Origin: Acholoe squamosa
Taxonomy: Eukaryota > Annelida > Polychaeta > Phyllodocida > Polynoidae
Direction: 5' to 3'
Assembly (NCBI GenBank): GCA_949317995.1
Contig: OX439040.1
Coordinates: 24,795,830 to 24,859,829, forward strand
Length of the DNA stretch: 64,000 nt
In this document: positions 22,680 to 35,877 of the stretch, in pieces
How the letters are laid out: each line of letters opens with the position of its first letter
Numbering within the stretch: the stretch's first letter is position 1
Made by a program: the position numbers and the translations under genes
Notes under the pieces: generated by a model
The model's database searches: none
What the model was told of the DNA's origin: nothing
What the model saw: the letters and a program-made list of their open reading frames with translations, nothing else

Positions 22680-24322
22680 TGGATTACAGCTAGAACACTG
22701 CCATGTATCCTCTTACAATTGATAGATGTATGTAAATGCAGGACAAGGATGCATTACCTCATCGATACCACTTGTATGGGCATTGTCTAATGCTGTGCGC
22801 CTTCACCCCAACACCACATCAGAGCAAGAGAGGACGGGAGAGGGTTGGGAGGGGGGGGGGGCAAGGACAGTGATAGCAATTTAAGCTGCAGAGGTTGGAA
22901 GAATTACAGGGGTTTCCTACGTTCCTCTCATGTCTTAATATCACCACCAGGGCATTCTTTGCTACCCAGCTAAACCTCATTTCACAGACCATATACCACA
23001 ACTCTAGAAAATAGAATCATTGGAAAATGAAGAGGGCTCTTAACTAAGATATATTAAAGTGATCTTTGTGCCACATGGAAAAATATGGTTTTCGAATTTG
23101 GCCAGGAGGCCCCCTCCTACCTTCGTATTGCAGATTTGGGTAGCCCATGCAGGAAAGATCATTCAAGGTTTATGTAGCATTTAGGAGAATGACCTATAAC
23201 CAAACTGATACTGGGATTTAGGCTATGCGCATTTTGCATCACAGGGACAGCCAGTAAACAGGTATGGCTACAGCTCCTATAACCCTGTGGGATTGGCTGA
23301 GACTGTGGAGATGGTGATTCCTGAAGTGCTAGGGGAGGGCTGGGAGATGGTGGGTATGTTTGCATGCACACCATCACTGCAGGGTCACTTCGGGCAGCTG
23401 GCTACATCTTACTTCTTTTGGTAATGTTGTTTTTTGTACTTCCTATTCCCTAAACCATTGATTCCATAAGCTCTTGTTTTCTCACTAATCTTGCTGGTGT
23501 GCCTCATCTGCTTATTTCGTTTAATAACTAGGAAATGGTACTTATTGCTTTGCTTTTGTTCATTTGATTATTACTTTCTTTGTGTGGTTATCCATTTCTC
23601 TCTGGTCATTCCTTTTAGTTCATTCCTTTTCTAAAACTTGCAAGTATAGTAGGCTGCATACAGTATAATTATAGACTTGCTATACTTGTTATGCAGTGAT
23701 ATAAACGCCATTCTACCATTCATTTTTAAGCAAGTTTTAACCTTTTCACCTCAATTTGTAGTCAGAGTCTTGCTGATGCAGCAATTTTCTCATCCAGGTT
23801 GAAGACATTTTTCAGTAGTAACGATCCAGGTGCCTCCTTACTGAGAGATATATGATGAAACCACTAATTTCCTGTCAATGTACCCCAATGCCCAGGATGG
23901 CCACAAGTAGCCCCATCCCCTCGCTCCCTCACCCGATGAAGAGGACCCAACTAAGTGGCACAAGCAATATTAGCCACCATACTTTCTACTACTAACATTG
24001 ACACCCAATACAGATCAGAACACTTAAATCCAGGTCATGGCACCGTGACGTCTTGGAAAACATGCTCTTGGCATCACTTGGTCCCGGGCACTTGGTACAC
24101 CATACATCCATAATCCATATCGAATGGAGGATTGGAGTAAAGGATTTAGGAATAAACTAGCATCTTATGGTCCTCTTCACTGTATTGCCTTAAGTCTGTA
24201 CTACATGTATGTACATAAAGTATATTACAGCCCAGACATGTGTCGGCGTTATTAAGGCATGTGCCTCTGAGAACAGATAAATTAATTGATTATATACATC
24301 ATCACACCATCTAGATATGGCT

Positions 24323-24390
<68 letters not shown>

Positions 24391-25460
24391 AGGAACAGAG
24401 ATCAAGATCAAGTAGAAAACAAGTTTTTAAGGGATAGAGTTCCCTTTATGTTTTCAAAGACAGCACCACCAGTGCCGTTAGCTTCTCGCCCACTCTTTCT
24501 GCACACTACACCACAGCATAGGCCTATACCAGAGGTATAGGGGACAGTGTCCAATATCTATAATTACAGACTATAGAATACCCTGAGCTCCTCTCTTGTC
24601 GAGCAGCTCAGGGTATTCAGACTAACTGTTTTTTTAACCAACAGAGGACACATATAACTGACCTCTGATTCTGTGAAGGAATAATGCAGTATTTCCTGGA
24701 GTGCCAGAATTTATCACCGTACACCCATGCAGTTATGTTCTTGGAGGGGCACATCCTATATAAAGGCTGCCATGGAAGTAAGAAACTCTGAGCAAGAAAC
24801 TATGACTGCAGGAGGATGATGGTGGGGAGGGGGTGGTCAGATGAGTGATAGAGGAGGTTGGGTAGGCTGGAGTGTGTTTGCATGCACACTGTCACTGCAG
24901 GGCTGGGCTGCAGGGCCATTCTGGACAGCCGGCAACATCTTACTTTTTTCTTGGTGCTCTCTTTTCTGCATCCACCATTGATCTTGTGAGTTATACCTTG
25001 CCTGCATGCCTTGTTTTTTTTTCTCACCTGACTGAACATTTCGCAGATATTTCATTGATCAAATGTGTCCCTTTCTTACCCAGTTTCAGTTTCTCTGGGT
25101 AATATCTTAATATTATCGCACCTTTCTTGTTCAACAGTAGGAAAAGCCTGCAAAGACAGTTGCATTGTGATGTACTGAATGAGTGTGTATGATCACTTAC
25201 GACTAATTCTTATTTCTGGAGGGCCTTCACAATTTGTAGGAAAACCTAGTTGGCAGCATTCAAGCAATACACCTGGTCCATGCTCTTGAGAATATTTGGG
25301 TATAAGAACCACATGCCGCTAATCACTATGCATCTATAGGCGACCTACCAATATGGGGAAGTTTAGAGATCAACAATGATATCCGTCAGAGCCATATCTA
25401 TACTTACCACCTTGTCATTTCCCACGCCTTTCTTATCCCATAACACAATGGTGTATATAG
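22680..25460 (+). repeat. Composite repeat L-R-T, copy 2, rearranged
   Basis: L block at 22680-22800, R block at about 24445-24625 and T block at about 25355-25460. An additional block that contains GGGTAGTTTGCATGCACAC-like sequence occurs twice, at about 23280-23480 and 24800-25060, ending in ACATCTTACTTYTTTTGG. A short word, GTGTCGGCGTTATTAAGGC at 24241-24259, is inverted relative to copy 3 at 26305-26323, showing an internal rearrangement. Confidence 0.5.
24328..24387. repeat. (GA)n microsatellite
   Basis: A pure GA run of about 60 bases. The long serine/leucine frame on the minus strand (24190-24411) is a product of it. Confidence 0.98.
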
Positions 25461-25663
25461 TACAAGGTCACCTGGAGGGATCATTACTCAGGGAGGGTGT
25501 GGGTAACCTAGCTGTAAGGGGAAACTCAAGGCCAGATTCTCATATGAATTATCAAATAAATAAAAGTAAATAGAGAGCCATAATAATGTAGCTTTTGAGA
25601 ACTAACACTATACTCATAAAATGAAAAGAAACTCTTATTTAGCTCTTAATGGGATGGTCGTAT

Positions 25664-25665
<2 letters not shown>

Positions 25666-25736
<71 letters not shown>
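25666..25736. repeat. (TA)n microsatellite
   Basis: A pure TA run of about 70 bases; the tyrosine/isoleucine frame across it is not a gene. Confidence 0.98.
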
Positions 25737-25740
<4 letters not shown>

Positions 25741-26186
25741 CCTTAGATATAAAGGCCACTACACTCGTAAAACAGCAGAAGCCTGCTACATCATGTTCTC
25801 CTCATATAACAATGTGAAAACCTTTAGTCTGAATACCGGAGACTGCATAGGTAGCCCAAAGGTCATCACGTATTATGCTCACTAAAACTACTTGTGGACA
25901 TGTTTATTTGAAATTTGAAATGTTAAATGTTATTGACATTTACGAAGATCGTCATTCGAAATCAATAAAGATATCAAAACAAATGGCTATATCTATTTCA
26001 TGATTTCAATATAAATAACGTGGAAATCCGGAGGAGGGACAAGTGAATACAGAGAACCGATTCGTTCAGTCTCTACTACTGTATCGAACAAAATCATGCT
26101 GACAGGAAAGGAAACGTGAGGTTTTGTGTGAGAAAAAATCTGAGGGATTATGTTTCTAAGTCCCATTTAATCTTGTGTATTTAGAG

Positions 26187-27440
26187 TGGATTACAGCAAA
26201 GAGGAGGTGGCGTGCAGGCTCTCAGACAGGACACATCCCTGTAAATAGAGGCTAGGGACTCCTTAACACATCAGTACCACTTGTATAGACACTTATTCAT
26301 GCCTTAATAACGCCGACACACTCTTTTACACACTACCACCCACTGCACACATTCTGAACTGGTATATGACCAGTCTCAGTAGGGGAAAGTGGTGTAGGTG
26401 TAGGTGTGGATAGTGACTAGTCTGCAGAATAGCATTTTAAGCATTGCTTTTGTGCTTCTCTTGTTCTACTGCGAGATCTGGAGAACATTAACACCAGAGA
26501 ACATAGGGCAGATCAATAGAATGGAAGGCAGTGGGGTACTTAAGAAGCTGGGAGAGGGAGATACAAGGACGGGGGGCAGAATGACCCAGAGAGACGAGGA
26601 CAGGTAGAGAGAGTAGAAAAGAGAACATAGGGACGGAGAGAGTGGAAATTGAAATGATGAACTATAGCAGATGCTCCAGACTCAGTGAAGAAGAATCGAT
26701 TTGGTACCTTTTATGTTTTCAAAGGCAACATATAACCAGTTTCTTGTTACCCTACACCTTCCTGTATATGTAACCCACACCACAATACTGCAGCTGCTGA
26801 AGACATCACCCCATATCTATATATAGTATATTCAGAGCTGCTCTCTGCCTACTTTGTAAGTATGGGCAGACCTTTAGTTCTCTTTTACACCCAATCAATG
26901 GTGCACATTAGCCTCATAGGGGTCTGTAATGGTATACCGTGTGAAATCTTGAGTATTAGGTCATTACATATCCAAGCTAAAGCCTAAACTACCTAGATGG
27001 TAGATTCCACCATCGGGATGTTTTGAAATTCAAGTTTGAATTACGAGATTGGTATCGCACTACACATTTGTGTGATTGCAATCCTCTTCCACATATTATT
27101 ATTTCTGAATGACAGCTTTATCTGTCTTGATGAGGAGGAACCTTAATCAATGCAAACAGATGGCTGACCCAGCGACCTCCCCAGCTTGTAGGGAAAGTAT
27201 TTATAAATCAATTAATAATTTTAAATGAAACTTTGGTTGCAATCAGCAGTCTTTTCCTTTGCAGCAGACACTCAGAGCTGTGCACACAGATATCGACCAC
27301 ACACTCGCTATCAGACCGTGCCCATGGTGCAAGAAGGAAAGGGGGAAGTGGCAGGGATCAACAATAGGACCTCTCAAATCTATGTACACCCACCCAACTC
27401 TCATTTCTCATGCCTTTCGTATCAGTATGGAGGCCTAGTG
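26187..27440 (+). repeat. Composite repeat L-R-T, copy 3, most compact
   Basis: L block 26187-26330, R block about 26700-26900 and T block about 27260-27440, all within 1.25 kb. The GA-rich part between L and R (26540-26640) corresponds to the microsatellite-bearing part of the other copies. As the shortest copy it is the best template for defining the family. Confidence 0.55.
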
Positions 27441-27478
27441 GAGCCGCCATTTTAAATTTCGCTGGTTGAGGTAAAACC

Positions 27479-27561
27479 AACTGATAAGACATACCATGAT
27501 GGTTACCTTGTCCCTGGTTAACACCCACTTCCAGGGATATGCTGGTCCTGTCTTATCAGTT
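27479..27561. mobile_element. 83 bp MITE-like hairpin
   Basis: AACTGATAAGACA (27479-27491) is exactly inverted at 27549-27561. Inside, CCTGG / CCAGG words pair again around GTTAACACCCAC. A partial repeat of TCTTATCAGT follows immediately on the right. Confidence 0.6.
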
Positions 27562-28329
27562 CTTATCAGTGTGTGTCCCCGGAACCAGCTTCAGACCAGC
27601 TAGTGGCCAATAGAAAGCGCATAGACTGGAGGACTCCAGTATGAAAACCATTTCATTTGTGGATATTAAGATGGGTGGAGACTTTCCTTTGGATATAGAC
27701 TAAGATTTACACTGTCCTCTCTTGTCGGGTTTGCGACTTTCTCCCTGAGACGAGAGCTTTCATTAAAACCTATTTCACTTCTACCCGTATCACTATACAA
27801 TTGTTAATGACTGCAGTGATGCATTTCGTCCCTCAAAGGCTCAGTGACCTTGGTCAGTGCAATAATCATCACCGTCATAGGTTAATGTTTGAATGACCTA
27901 CACTTTTGCTGGAAAATGTGTTAAAATCGCATTAAATCCTTTACTAAAAAAAAGGTTTGTCAGGACACTGTCTTTCCTATATGTATAGTTAGATTACAAC
28001 ATCCTGCTGCCCACGCTCACATCAGGTTATACGTGGAGATAAGGCACCTGAGCTGTGTCAACACCTGTATGTAAGGTTATTATTACTGTGTAGACCTTTG
28101 TGAGACACCTGCCTCCTTATCCTTATAATCACAGGTATAGACAGGTACTCATACTGCTGGTATAAACTCTTTAAGGGCAATACAATTTATGCTTGGGAAA
28201 CTCATGGATATGTCTAAAGACAAACCATACGAATTCCCTCCACAAAACAAGATTTTATTGATGTGTGAATACAATTCTATCATCCCATTCATGTATCATA
28301 CAGACCTTCTGTTGATATATTTCCAAAGG
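27562..28329. other. No gene seen
   Basis: Sequence between the MITE at 27479-27561 and the duplicated block at 28330. No coding or repeat feature was recognised in it. Confidence 0.4.
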
Positions 28330-31025
28330 GGTTGGTTCTAATGCTCCACTGTCAGCAAGTCATTCAACAGTGCTGCATTGATGCATCAAAGGCGTAGGAA
28401 GCAAATCTTCATTGTAGGGTGGCAGTGGCTTAAGAATGTTAAGTGCACTAACATAGATCTGTATATGGACATAGAGGATTTATGTAAAGACTAATCCTTC
28501 ATAGCTTATTTTAACCCAAGCTTTCCTAAAGACATAACAATCAAATGTGAATGGTGAGTTGTGAGAATCTTGTGCATTTCATCATGAGGTCTTGACCTAA
28601 GAGAGACCAGACATTTTACCATCCCCCTCCCTTTTCCCACGCCCCTGCTGCATCATGACACCAAATGAACGTGAACATGTATCTTTGAGGCATCATACTA
28701 CCTTTAAGAGAGTTAAGTGATCAGGTATCCACTTGTTGGTACTACCACACCTAAGTAACATCATTCATACCTGTGAAGGGGGCTGGGTGGGGATCACATT
28801 GAACTCCCGCACAACTTGGGCCATGCATGGATCAATTAGAGGTGGATCAATGACTCTGAAAAGGAGGGGATGCACCCTTCATTTAGCCTCTATATTTGAA
28901 GCTTAGAATAAAAACTAACTGGCAGAAAGGTCTCCGTCTAAATCCACCACTGTGATCAAGATGAATCACTGTGTTGAAATTGTTGCTTGACTTTGAATTT
29001 CAGCAGTCTTATAAACTCAGCTCCTCATTGTTTTAATCCATTGCTTTACAGAATAAGTACCTAATCCAACAGGGTCGACATATTAAACAAATATATTAAA
29101 CAGATATAACTTCCACTTCCACTGCATGATCCCCATCATCTGTATGGTTAATTTGGACTCCATTACCCAAAGACTCCCTATCCCTTGATCTCCCTTGGCT
29201 CACACCATAAACTCATAATGTATGACCAGAGTGCACACGTCATTTGTTAGCCTTAATGAGATCAGGCTATGCCCAAATAAACATGTCTTAATGAAGCTGT
29301 TGCTAAATTGAGCATGATTAACGCTAACACTAAAGCAAGAAGTCTAGTATCATAATACTGTGCATATAAGTTGCTGCTTACACACCCAGCTAATACATGA
29401 GGATGGACCCCTGGTGCACTAAATAAAAGCATATAATATATCTAAAACCAATCAATTTATATACTGTTTCTGAACTCAGGATGTGTCTTATATGCAGGGT
29501 ATTTCTGTGGTGTAATCTAATATACGATCTGGTCTGATCAATGCTTTACAGACCCCTTGTTCTTTATTATCCATACAACTGAATATTTGAATAGGCCACC
29601 CAACAGTAAATAGACATTAACCATTAAATAACTACCCCGAGTGACAAGATAATGACATAAAGAAACACTGCTGAAGTATTTATTAAAATGAGAGTAGAGC
29701 TATTATCTAGGTCTCCCACATTATAAAGACATTTTGATGTTGACATACTAAAATAACGGAACAAGAAAGGATAGTGGAGCTAATAAACTAATAAAGTCTG
29801 GAAAACATAGGTACAAAGCAACATGAATAAAATCATATTTTTATTCATCAAATATGCCAACAATAGCTGACTTTGCTGCTGTTGGCTCTATTTTGAGGAA
29901 ATGCCCCCTTCTTAAAGGTTAATCACAAAGCCAACTGAAGGCCTAAGTAGGCTGCACTAAGCCTGACCTACACCAGCTCCTAGCCTACAGCACGTCCCTC
30001 CACTTGTATCTTTCCATAATTAATCTGTAGTTAATAAATTGTGAGCTCTGGCTACTTCTAATTTCCTTTGACAATATCTTGGTTCATTTCTTCATCATAT
30101 TTATTTCTTTTATTGCCTTTCCTGTTCAGAGTGTGAAGCAAAAGTATTTGCACTTTGTTTGGGTTAGTTTGATTATGGAGAAAAGAAGAGGTAATCATTT
30201 CTGCCTTGGGTTTAGTCTACCACTGAGGTAAGCATAATAAAGGCTGAATAATGAAAATACAACGGCACTACAAATCACAATAAGTTGCTCAGTTGTTGCT
30301 ATTTCTGGCAACATTTAGGATAAAGAGTCCAATTATGACATCTGTGCAATTAGGGACATAACTAGCCAGCACTGCTCCTGATTGTCTATTTCTACCATAA
30401 GTATCAGGCATCCTCCCATTTATGTCTGCCTAAATTATGTAAATTTAGGAAAAGGGGGGCCGGGGGCTGTTTATATCTGCAAAAGATTGGACAATTTGCA
30501 TGGCACCGACAGCCCATTGCCTTATACATCGTTTAATCAGGGTAATAGATTTGGTACCTCCATTTCTGAGAAGATTTAAGTTTATAAGTAAAGAGTGTAC
30601 ATCTAATCATCAATCCCTTTCTATTGACCAATCAGAAAATTCTCTTCGTTTAGTGCAGACTTTGTAGGGGGCATTATGTAACAACTGGTCCCCATCATGG
30701 TGGCTGTTATCAGTCCTTATCTCTCAAGGTATCAGATTCAGCAGGGGTCAGCCCACTAAGGATCCTGCTAATCAGGAATAGACAGAGGTGTGTAATAGAG
30801 CAATTCATTTACATCGACCTGCCTAAGTGAGGGATGCCTCTCACATGTTGGGATTGGGTATACAATTCATACACATTTTAAAGGGATGACTGTGATTATT
30901 ACCCCCCTCCACCCCTCCTCCATACTGTCAATGTTGCTACACTCCTTCTCAACATCCATTTTATAATTGCCAGCCATTAAATTTTATTTAAATCATTAAT
31001 TGATCCTCCTGTTGATCATGTTTCG
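28330..31025 (+). repeat. Diverged segmental duplication, copy 1
   Basis: The order of homologous blocks matches 33610-37285. Shared landmarks include a GGTCTTGACCTAAGAGAG block, CACAACTTGGGYCATGCATGG, CTCCCTATCCCTTGATC, TATTATCCATACAACTGAAT, GTCTGGAAAACATAGG, CATTGCCTTATACATCG and CTCCTGTTGATCA. Copy 1 has extra DNA relative to copy 2 at about 28930-29035 and 30173-30287. No gene was seen; the short frame 30382-30579 falls in a non-conserved part. Confidence 0.85.
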
Positions 31026-31032
31026 AAAAATG

Positions 31033-31217
31033 GAATTTCTGAAAGTTTGAGTTTGAAGTCACAATGTGTGTTTTTCTGCTACCCTGACCCTTTTCTTAAA
31101 TTTTGCATTTGATAAGTTGTGATGTGTTTTTGTGCTAACCTGACCATTTTCTAAAATTTTGAGTTAAAGTCACAAGATTTTTTTTTCTTCTAAGCTGACC
31201 CTTTTCTGAAATTTACC
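31033..31217 (+). repeat. Tandem repeat, about 57 bp unit, about 3 copies
   Basis: Three diverged units share TTCT(G/T/A)AAATTTTG, AAGTCACAA or AAGTTGTGATG, and GCTAACCTGACCCTT. They begin at about 31036, 31092 and 31150, directly after the end of duplication copy 1. Confidence 0.7.
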
Positions 31218-31269
31218 TGTAGACTAAGTGTAAGTAGTATTCTGATACATGTATGTAGGTGGTAAATTG

Positions 31270-32165
31270 AGAACTACTAAGGCACACTGCAGGTGGTGCT
31301 GTTAATGCTCATTTCTATACAAATAGACATTCCCACCACATTAAGGTGCTACAATGCACTAGTTAGTTAAGGCCTATTAGCTATAGCGGTGAGACCAGCC
31401 GCTGATTAGTATCCCAGCATTGATGACTCGGCATATAGATCCCATGCTAATCATGATCTAAAGTATTAAAAATGCAAACTTCATTAAATATATACATCTA
31501 TATACAAATATACTTATGATTAATGTGTGCTTGCCATCATGCTATTTGTATAGAGCTTCAGCCACAAAAAAATCAATAATCTATTACATCCATGAACATA
31601 GGCGGTGGTATCTCTACTCTCATCTTCTGGGACGTAATAGATCTGGGGACGTACTATCAAAAGGAGATAAAACGTACTAGAAGATGCCTAAACATAAAGT
31701 GTATAATTATATCCGTAGGTTATGATGGGGACGTGGACAATAAGAAAAAGGACCCCTCTTGACGTGGCCTTTTAGAAACTGATAGCAATTCTACTATCAA
31801 TTTATGAATGCGAAAATGCTCTGCAGGCACTTCCGTTTTTGCTGTCTCATCCTCTGCTGCTGAATATAGTCTAATTATTATAGATCTCCTGAGATGAAAT
31901 TACCTAACTCTACTTCAACTTTGTGAAGCTTTATTTGCATTTACAAGGTAAACACAATTATGGCAGCAGTCCTGTGCACAACTGGTATATTCTTGTATTA
32001 GTAAGGATCATGATAAGGATTAAGATGACAAGGTAGATTATTAAAACATTCCTAAGTATTTAACCCTTCTTCCGGTGTCTGTGATGTCTGTCTGTGTGTC
32101 TGTCTGCATGTAATCAGCTTACCACTTTCTACAATTGTGGCAGGAAGACCATAAAACATTCAAAT
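31270..32165 (+). repeat. 0.9 kb dispersed repeat, copy 1
   Basis: The left part (TCTATACAAATAGACATTCC) and right part (TGATGTCTGTCTGTG followed by AATCAGCTTACCA) both match 39965-40860, at the same total length of about 895 bases, while the middle is strongly diverged. The right part also occurs inverted at about 56395-56475. Confidence 0.5.
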
Positions 32166-32499
32166 CTCCCAGCAGATTCTGTATGCTCGCAGACTGCACT
32201 CTCACATCTTTCACATGGCATTTTGAGATAGGATTATGTACTGCTTCCAAGGAACTTCCATTTACAGTCTCATGATATAGATAAAGCTGCTTTAATTAAA
32301 AAGCGGTTAAATGCCTGGCATCAATCAACCTGAGCTAGTATCTGTACATGTATTTATCATATTCTTAATTACCTATTATGATAAGCTCTTTTGGTTTATG
32401 CTAACTTTTGAAACAGTCCAGCATGTGAATATGATTGCCAAGCCGATGATTATCACAGAAATATGCACAATAAAATTCATCTTCTCGCCAGTACGATGA

Positions 32500-32960
32500 A
32501 AATATGGCATTTCCGGCCCAAATCTAACAGCTTACAATGTTTCAAGTCTCTAGCACCAATGGTTTTAGTGTTTCTATTTTTTCACCATGTCCCTGATAGT
32601 TTTAATACGAAAATCAATGAAAATATCCCATTTCGAGACAAAAACTAACATCTGACAAAAAAGAAATAAAACTCCAAATAAAAGTTTTAGTCTTTGTCGT
32701 TTTCACCCTGTTGCCTCATGTCAAAAGACAAAATACAACTGTATGTTGAGTCATTTTAGACCGCATTCAAGCATCTAACAAAAAATTCAAGACTCCGGCA
32801 CCACCTGATTTAGAGTTGTCAATGTTCACCAAGTTGACATTGGTTTTTGGCCCAAAACAGATGAAAATAGCCAATCTCCAACTGTATGATGAAACATAGG
32901 TAGGTCATATTGCATATGTTACGACAAGCTTGAAGATGAAGTACTTTCTGCTTTTAGATT
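32500..32960. repeat. Degenerate repeated blocks
   Basis: Phrases of the type ATGAAAATA-GCC/CCC-ATTTC and CTCC/TAGCACCA...TTTTAGTGTT recur about every 120-250 bases. The signal is weak and may be an old tandem repeat. No credible coding frame was seen in 32311-32648. Confidence 0.3.
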
Positions 32961-32969
32961 AAAGTAAAA

Positions 32970-33609
32970 GACACCATCTGCAATATTGAGGCCATGGTAC
33001 TCTCGTAGACATAGGGCAGGTGTTCTATAATTCTCTGATACATAGTTGCTGATACATTTATATTAATCAATGACTACAAGGTCTGTACTGGGCAGGTTCT
33101 CTACAGGTGTGCTATAGTTCCCTTGTGCCTTGGGATATGTAATGAATAGCAACCACTCATGTGTTGGAGAGCTATTCAAAATATGTAAAGGTACCAGAAT
33201 GGATGAATGTCCACCAGTAACAGGACAATTCCATTGGTAATGGCCAGGCATCACCTGTCTTTTCATCAATATACCTGTCACGTAAATCTCAAGTGCCCCC
33301 CCCCCCTATTTACTAGGAATCAGGTTCATGAGAGGGGTTCTGACTAGCTGGATTGTTGTTTACACACACAAGTGCTCCCCCTTGGCTCAGGCAATTTGCT
33401 ACATATAGAATTCTACAGAACCCTTATTTCAATGGAACGCTACTGAATGTACCTCTACTAACGATGTTTGGTAAGCTGTTGTCAGATGGAGCTGACTTGT
33501 ATAAGGACCAAAATACTGAACAGTGGAAGGATGAGAGGGGAATAACATATAGCCTGGAAATAAGTCAAGGTCTCTGAAATTTGGCTTGGATAGGTTTCTT
33601 CAATGGTGT
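32970..33609. other. No gene seen
   Basis: Contains a poly-C stretch at 33296-33306 and short frames without recognisable motifs. Confidence 0.4.
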
Positions 33610-34094
33610 CAATAATAATTATAATGCATCACTGTTAGCAAGTTATTCAAGGGTGCTGCATCGCATCAGAGGCATAAGAAGCTAATCCTCATTGAAGGGG
33701 GGAAGGGGGGGGGCTAAAAACTTGAATCAGTGGTTTAAGACAATTAAGTGCGCTAACACAGATACATGGACATAGAGGATTAATCCCTGACGGCTTATGT
33801 TTAACCTGGGCTATCAAAAAGACATTAGTCCAATGTGAGTGGTGAGTTGTGGGAATCTTGTGCATTTTATCATAAGGTCTTGACCTAAGAGAGACCAGAC
33901 ATATTTGACTCCCCCCTCCTTTTTCCTATGCCCCTATGCATCATGACACCAAATGAACATGAATAATATTACATGTACCTTTGATGCATCATGTGACCTT
34001 TAAAGAGTTAAGTGATCAGGTATCCACTCGTTGATACTACCACACCTAAGTAACATTTCTCATACCTGTGAAGAGGGCTGGGTGGGGATCACAT

Positions 34095-34239
34095 CAGGGG
34101 CGTAGGAAAAGGGGGGACCAGGGGGGCCTGTGCCCCCCAATAATGAAGAGGTTCCCTATATAAGCTTATATAAAAATATAGAAGGCCCCCCCCGAGACCC
34201 CTGGGCCCCCCCAATAAAAATTTGCTCCCTACGCTCCTG
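34095..34239. mobile_element. 145 bp MITE with CAGGGGCGTAGG ends
   Basis: The element starts CAGGGGCGTAGGAA and ends TCCCTACGCTCCTG, which are inverted copies. It carries poly-G and poly-C tracts facing each other (GGGGGGCC and GGCCCCCC) and AT-rich middle sequence. CACAT is present on both flanks (34090-34094 and 34240-34244), and the other duplication copy lacks the insert at the matching site near 28800. It resembles the CAGGGG-ended hAT-type MITEs known from many animals, by general knowledge of such families. Confidence 0.85.
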
Positions 34240-34449
34240 CACATGCAATTCCCACACAACTTGGGTCATGCATGGATCAATCCGTGGTGGATCCAGGACT
34301 ATGAAAAGGAGGGGACACAACCTTCATTTAGCTTCTATATTTGGCTAGATTTGAAGCTTAAAATCGAAAATAAACTCTTAACTACAGAGAAAAGGGTCCT
34401 TGTTGCTTTATAGAATAAGTGCCTAATCAAACAGGGTGGACATATTAAA

Positions 34450-34772
34450 GGAATCCAGACTTTGTTACTCCCTAACACTGCAATTATGCTACCTTTTTTC
34501 GTACCCCAACTTAACCTTGGTCAGATATAAGGCCGCACAGAGTAACTCGACAAAGGTTCATTCCTGCATGTTTCTGCATAATATATGTACCGATGCAATG
34601 CTGATGAGATATCCTTATGTACTGCTTTGGTACATCATGGCATCAAAGGCATGCAGGCATCATTAGTAGCAGCAGAAATATTGTATGGGTTGACAAGGTG
34701 TGTTACCTTTGGTAATTTCTACTACAATACATGATGAAAGTTTGGAATATAGTATGGAGGGTGTATTCCCTA
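34450..34772. other. Insertion specific to duplication copy 2
   Basis: About 320 bases absent from copy 1 near 29090-29105. No terminal repeats or coding capacity were recognised, so the agent is unknown. Confidence 0.5.
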
Positions 34773-35241
34773 AACCCCAACAGTTCCACTGCCACTGCAT
34801 GGTCACCATCCGCTGTATGGTTAATTTGGATTCCATTACCCAAAGACTCCCTATCCCTTGATCCCTGTTGGCTCACACCATAAACTTATAATGTATGACC
34901 AGAGTGCACAAGTCATCTGTTAGCCTTAATGAGATACGGCTATGCCCAAATAAACATGTCTTTTTGAGGACATCTTCGAGCTGTTGCTAAATCGAGCATG
35001 ATTAATGCTAACACCAAGGCAAGAAGTCTAGTACCATAATACTGTGCATATAATGTGCTGCTTATACACCCAGCTTATACATGAGGATGGATCCCTGGTG
35101 TTCTTCATAGAAGCATATAAAATATCTAAAATCAAGTGCTTTATATACTGTTCCTAAACTCAGGATGTGTCTAATACGCAGGGTATTTCTATTGTGTAAT
35201 CTAATATACAATTTGGTCTGATCAATGCTTAACAGACCCCT

Positions 35242-35877
35242 TTGTCTTGTCATCAATAAGTAATAATTGTGGGAGACAGATATAAAGGAGTTACAATGTA
35301 TGTATTTATTGATATGAAATATGTATAGAGCATCGGGTGAGACATGAGTCCTGTAGAGGGTTTGTAGGAGTAGATGAGTAGTAGCTTTGGAATGCAGGAG
35401 TTGCTGGCGAGGTTGGGGTGAGTTTGGTTCAGGTGAGCCTGCGATAAAAGAGATATGTGTGAGCTGCCAATAGGCCAGCAGAAAGGTGTAATGGGTTAGT
35501 GTGGATGAAGCTGTCTTGGTAACTAGTATTACATCTAGCCAGTGTAAGGAGGGACTAAGCAGGACTTCTATAAGGATACCCATCTCTCTACAGAACTGGG
35601 GTTACTTGAAGAGTGCACTGCAAGCGGGGTTAAACTGGTATCACTTAGGCCACTGTAGGCATGGATTGAACATTGGACTGTAGCTGTAACTGTGGATTAT
35701 TACATGTACAATAAACAGTGACTTGTATAGGCGTCTTGGTGTTGGTTTAAGGATGGGCTAGCCAGCATCATATCACTAGAGTTAGTTTCCCAAAGCTTAA
35801 TATCTAATGGAGGACTACATAAATATAGACACATCACATTACATCATTATACACAAAATATAAATCCATACAGCCCA
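35242..35877. mobile_element. Insertion of about 635 bp in copy 2, possible solo LTR
   Basis: Copy 1 reads straight from CAGACCCC into TTGTTCTTTATT at 29545-29575, whereas copy 2 has about 635 additional bases there. The insert has a TATA-like TTCTATAAGG near 35569 and an AATAAA signal near 35709 followed by a GTCTTGGTGTTGG region, an arrangement seen in LTRs. Clean TG...CA ends with a target duplication could not be fixed, so the LTR reading is tentative. The minus-strand open frame 35062-35583 overlaps it and shows no known domain. Confidence 0.35.

Noticed and set aside
35062-35583. 173-codon minus-strand frame
   Set aside because: It crosses the boundary between duplicated DNA and a copy-specific insertion, so it cannot be an ancestral gene; no domain was seen.
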